From assembly GCA_035551355.1 (NCBI GenBank), contig DASZNF010000049.1, positions 1 to 21,494 of the forward strand: a stretch of 21,494 nucleotides of DNA, read 5' to 3'. The notes under the pieces were generated by a model that was not told where the DNA came from, did not search any database, and saw nothing but the letters and a program-made list of their open reading frames with translations. The position numbers and the translations under genes were made by a program. Source of the stretch: DATATV01 sp035551355 (lineage in GTDB: Bacteria; Actinomycetota; Actinomycetes; Mycobacteriales; Pseudonocardiaceae). This document shows, piece after piece, positions 18,926 to 21,494 of the stretch (position 1 is its first letter; every line of letters begins with the position of its first letter).

Positions 18926-20155
18926 TCACGCGCTGGGCAGGATGCCCATCCGCTCCGCCAGCTCGACTGCAGTGGACTTGGTTGCGCCGCGAGCCGAGCG
19001 GGCCAACTCGACCGCGGCCCCGCGGGTGAGCGGAGAGAATGGCGTCGTCTCGGGTGCGGTCACAAAGGACTGTTCGAGGAGGCGCAACGCGTCTTCGAAC
19101 TCACGTCGCTGCAGGTGGCCTGCGGCTATCTCGCCATAAAGTCGGCCGCGCCGCTCCCGTGATGGCACCTGTTCGGCGTCGATGTCCTCGGCCCGTTGGA
19201 CCGCTTCTCCGTGGCGCCGCAACAAAGCCGCGATGCTCACGCCGTGGAGAGCGACGTTTCCCCGGCCGAAAGCGGTCTGCGGGTGTGAGTAGTGAACGTC
19301 CACGGTGCGGCCGATGTTCTCCGCGGCATCCCAGAAGCGCCAGGCGACACCGTCCTGGCCCTGGTGGGCGGCGGAGACGGCGCAGTGCAGTTTGAGGCTG
19401 CCCAGCAGCGCGGCCGAATCGGTGGTGCCGTCGAGGTGCTGCTCCAACTCGGCGGCGGCACCGGCGACGGTGCGCAGGGCGTTGTCGGGGTCCAGGGCCC
19501 GCAGCACGTGCCCGTAACTCCACGCGCCGAACGCGAGACTGACCGGATCGTCGGCGGCCCGGGCCGCGCGAGCCGCGCGGTCGACCAGCACGCGCCCGAC
19601 CTCCGGCTCGGTGATGTCGACGGCCAGGTGCTGGGCAAGGCTGTAGGCACTCGCGAGCGCGGCCTGCGCACGGCGGGCTTGCGTACCGTCGAGCACGATC
19701 GTGGCCCGCTCCAACTCGGCGATCAGCGCCGGGAGCCGATCGGCCACGGTCGAGCGGTTGTCCGGCACGGTGTGCCAGACGGTCCACAATGTACTGATGC
19801 TGCGGGCCAGATCCGTGATATCCGGCGATGTTCCGGTTCTGGTGGACGGCGAGAAGGACATATCGCCGACGATCTCGCGCACCGTGACGGCCGCCGGATG
19901 GCTGGAGCCTTCCCACGCGGAGATCGGCATCGGCCGGTCACCGTCGACGAGCACCGACAGGTCGTCGACACGGAGCACCCGGGCGATACGCAGCAGCGCC
20001 GGAAGCGAGACACCGCGCTCGCCGCGCTCGATGCGCTTGAGCCAGTCCGTGGAGTAGCCGACCAGACCGGCGAGGACGGCCCGCGACATCCCGCGCCGTT
20101 CTCGAAGGTGGCGGATGATCTCACCGGTGCTCAGGTTGGTCGGATCGCCGTCCAC
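18926..20155 (-). CDS. XRE-family regulator with TPR-like C-terminal domain, unit 2
   Basis: The 409-residue protein has a helix-turn-helix (about 10-62: IIRHLRERRGMSRAVLAGLVGYSTDWLKRIERGER). A linker follows (about 75-110), then TPR-type helices: RLPALIAELERATIVLDGTQARRAQAAL, RAARAARAADDPVSLAFGAWSYGHVLRALD, RFWDAAENIGRTVD, HGEAVQRAEDID and HLQRREFEDALRLLEQ. The start is GTG at 20155, with AAGG 7 bases upstream; GTG 20161 is an alternative. The reading frame stays open far upstream, through block B and the reductase, but that part has no gene-like content. The architecture equals unit 1 but the sequences are distant. Ligand and targets are unknown. Confidence 0.88.
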   Translation of the reverse strand: MDGDPTNLSTGEIIRHLRERRGMSRAVLAGLVGYSTDWLKRIERGERGVSLPALLRIARVLRVDDLSVLVDGDRPMPISAWEGSSHPAAVTVREIVGDMSFSPSTRTGTSPDITDLARSISTLWTVWHTVPDNRSTVADRLPALIAELERATIVLDGTQARRAQAALASAYSLAQHLAVDITEPEVGRVLVDRAARAARAADDPVSLAFGAWSYGHVLRALDPDNALRTVAGAAAELEQHLDGTTDSAALLGSLKLHCAVSAAHQGQDGVAWRFWDAAENIGRTVDVHYSHPQTAFGRGNVALHGVSIAALLRRHGEAVQRAEDIDAEQVPSRERRGRLYGEIAAGHLQRREFEDALRLLEQSFVTAPETTPFSPLTRGAAVELARSARGATKSTAVELAERMGILPSA

Positions 20156-20169
20156 GGGCACGCCTTCTT

Positions 20170-20273
20170 CGCCGAGGTGCGCTCCCCGTCTGCCTCGCGG
20201 GGAGGATGCCACCAGGGTAGCCGGGCAGGCCGACGCGCCCCGGCTGATCAGTTCCAGGCCAGGGCGCCGCGCT
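20170..20273. repeat. Block B, copy 2 (104 bp direct repeat)
   Basis: Probably the original location, since it joins smoothly to the complete aldo/keto reductase gene. It differs from copy 1 only at one C/T position. It starts 9 bases beyond the GTG at 20161 and 15 beyond that at 20155. Confidence 0.95.
20182..20204 (-). terminator. Hairpin in block B, copy 2
   Basis: CTCCCCG (20182-20188) pairs with CGGGGAG (20198-20204), 44 bases after the reductase stop and 21 bases before the regulator start region. It may end the reductase transcript, or lie in the regulator leader if transcription starts at the TACCCT-type box next to it. Confidence 0.5.
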
Positions 20274-21189
20274 CGGCCCAGTACTGCTCCGCGGGCTCGG
20301 CCAACTCGGCCAGGGAGTCCAGTTCCGTCTGGGTCAGGGCGAGGTCGAGAGCGGCCAGGTTCGCGGTCAGCTGGGCCACGCTGGCCGGGCCCAGCAGCAC
20401 CGTGTCGGCCCAGGGCTGGGCCAGGGCCGCGGCCAGCGCTACCGCGTCCGGGCCGACGCCGCTTCGGGAAGCGATACCGGCCACCGGTTCCGGTGGGTTG
20501 ACGGCGAGCCTTCCGTTGGCCAATGGCTCCTTCACCAGCACCTGCGCACCGGCCGCGTGAGCTCGGGCCAGGGCGGGCGCGACCGAGGACTCCAGCGGGT
20601 TCCAGGTGGACTGGACCGCGGTGAACACCGGCTGCCCGGACACGTCGTTCAGCGACAGCGCCCGGTCGATCGCGTCGGCCTGCGCCGGACCCGAGGTGGA
20701 GAAGCCGACTTTCACCCCGCTGGCGGCCAGTTCGCCAAGGGCGGCAACGAGTTCCACGTCGTCGAACAGTGGAGAATCCACCGTGAGCGAATGGACCTGG
20801 TAGAGCGCCAGGTGTTCGCCCAGGAGGTCGCGGGTTTCGGCCAGCTGGCTGCGGAATCTGGCCAGCGAGTGTTCTTTGACCTCGTGGACTTCGGCGTCCA
20901 GGCGCCAGTCGCCGACGTAGGCGTAGCCCCATTTGCTGGAGACCGTCACATCACCGTGGCGGCGGTCGGACAGCCAGCCGGACAGGAACTCCTCGGCCCG
21001 GCCATAAGACCGGGCCACGTCGACCCGGCGCACGCCCGCGGCGTACGCGGTGTCCAGCACGGCCCAGCTGGCCGCGCGCAACTCCTCGACGCCGCGGTCT
21101 GCGGGTAGGGCGCCGTCCCGGCCCAGATTGATGTACGCCGGCCGACCCAGGGCGGCCAGGCCGATTCCCACGCGATCAACACTCACCAC
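20248..21189 (-). CDS. Aldo/keto reductase family oxidoreductase
   Basis: The 313-residue NADPH-dependent (beta/alpha)8-barrel enzyme has all four catalytic residues in order: the Asp of RRVDVARSYG, the Tyr of SYGRAEE, the Lys of SSKWGY and the His of YQVHSL. KVGFSTSG and QSTWNPLE mark later barrel strands, and LLGPASVAQLTANL is the coenzyme-binding segment. These enzymes reduce aldehydes or ketones; the substrate is not readable. The start is GTG at 21189 or the next codon, with AGGG nearby. It is on the same strand as cysD, 32 bases downstream, and its 3' end is the source of the fragment at 18471-18496. Confidence 0.92.
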   Translation of the reverse strand: MVSVDRVGIGLAALGRPAYINLGRDGALPADRGVEELRAASWAVLDTAYAAGVRRVDVARSYGRAEEFLSGWLSDRRHGDVTVSSKWGYAYVGDWRLDAEVHEVKEHSLARFRSQLAETRDLLGEHLALYQVHSLTVDSPLFDDVELVAALGELAASGVKVGFSTSGPAQADAIDRALSLNDVSGQPVFTAVQSTWNPLESSVAPALARAHAAGAQVLVKEPLANGRLAVNPPEPVAGIASRSGVGPDAVALAAALAQPWADTVLLGPASVAQLTANLAALDLALTQTELDSLAELAEPAEQYWAERGALAWN

Positions 21190-21221
21190 GCCCTGACCAT
21201 AACGCGACCGGACCGGGTGGA

Positions 21222-21494
21222 TCAGAAGTAGCCTTCCCGTTTGCGGTCTTCCATGGCGGCCTCGGACAAGCGGTCATCGGCGCGGGTCGCGCCGCGTTCG
21301 GTCAGGCGGCTGGCGGCGACCTCGGTGATGATGTCGGCCACGGTGGTGGCGTGGGATTCCACCGCGCCGGTGCAGGATCCGTCGCCGACGGTGCGGTAGC
21401 GCACGGTCAGGTTCTGGGGGTGTTCTCCCTCGCGGGGTCCGCCCCAGGGGCCGGAGGTGAGCCACATGCCGTCGCGGCGGAACACCTGGCGTTG
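21222..21494 (-). CDS. cysD: Sulfate adenylyltransferase subunit 2, C-terminal end (5' truncated by window edge)
   Basis: The open frame runs off the window and encodes about 90 C-terminal residues. The VRYRTVGDGSCTGAVES segment, the TVADIITEVAASRLTERGATR stretch, and the ending EAAMEDRKREGYF are characteristic of CysD. This subunit activates sulfate to adenosine phosphosulfate with the GTPase subunit CysN. GTG at 21485 is internal (frame continues Q-R-Q-V-F-R). Normally cysN follows cysD directly; here the next gene downstream is the aldo/keto reductase, so cysN, if linked, lies elsewhere. Confidence 0.9.
   Translation of the reverse strand, partial: QRQVFRRDGMWLTSGPWGGPREGEHPQNLTVRYRTVGDGSCTGAVESHATTVADIITEVAASRLTERGATRADDRLSEAAMEDRKREGYF

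Noticed and set aside
17201..20155. The two XRE-TPR regulators as products of the same recent duplication as their flanks
   Set aside because: Flanks are 96-99% identical while the proteins share only scattered residues; ages do not match.
16784..20273. Blocks A and B as ends of an insertion sequence or transposon
   Set aside because: They are direct, not inverted, of unequal length, contain gene parts, and no transposase or target duplication is visible.
20162..20932. Upstream extension of the second XRE-TPR frame through block B and the reductase
   Set aside because: No gene-like content, overlaps the reductase; helix-turn-helix begins just after the GTG at 20155.
1..21494. CRISPR arrays, tRNA or rRNA genes, prophage or integrase genes
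   Set aside because: None seen on either strand; no regular spacer pattern, no clover-leaf candidates, no integrase or transposase frames.

Overview
This is high-GC DNA (about 70% by eye) with GTG starts, Tat signal peptides and stem-only terminators. Together with the gene families, this points to an actinomycete, most likely a soil member of the Pseudonocardiaceae or a relative. The genus cannot be fixed from the sequence alone.

Left part (1-10140). The window opens with the 3' end of a rho-type terminator gene, followed by a convergent YdeI-like gene and an IclR regulator. Next is a polysaccharide-degradation island. It holds a Tat-exported family-8 polysaccharide lyase (minus strand), a divergent sugar-porter MFS transporter, a secreted GH18 chitinase-like enzyme and a 1045-residue Tat-exported GH78 alpha-L-rhamnosidase. 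The lyase/transporter intergenic region carries a good lyase promoter and two copies of one palindromic operator, so the pair is probably co-regulated.

Middle part (10150-16613). A trypsin-like/PDZ protease (HtrA type) without a visible membrane anchor is followed by a small two-helix membrane protein and two tandem ArsR paralogs with a leaderless-looking promoter. Then comes a three-gene operon (acyltransferase 3, DUF1345-like membrane protein, Smr-domain protein). An HxlR regulator diverges from a QueG-like iron-sulfur protein across two nearly identical 23-bp operator copies.

Right part (16625-21494). The most unusual stretch is 16784-20273. It contains two tandem units, each built as conserved block A (335/339 bp), then an XRE-TPR regulator gene, then conserved block B (104 bp). 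Blocks A and B are about 96-99% identical between units, yet the two regulators are only distant relatives. Block A carries two unrecognised small genes, one intact and one broken in the second unit. Block B carries the tail of an aldo/keto reductase gene, a hairpin and probably the regulator leader. I read this as a regulator slot with swappable centre, captured as a tandem fusion of two alleles. The window closes with the aldo/keto reductase and the 3' end of cysD.

No tRNA, rRNA, CRISPR array, transposase or complete insertion sequence was seen. No gene-free stretch longer than about 300 bases remains; the largest gaps (4241-4427, 11139-11354, 18383-18640) are covered by regulatory or repeat entries.
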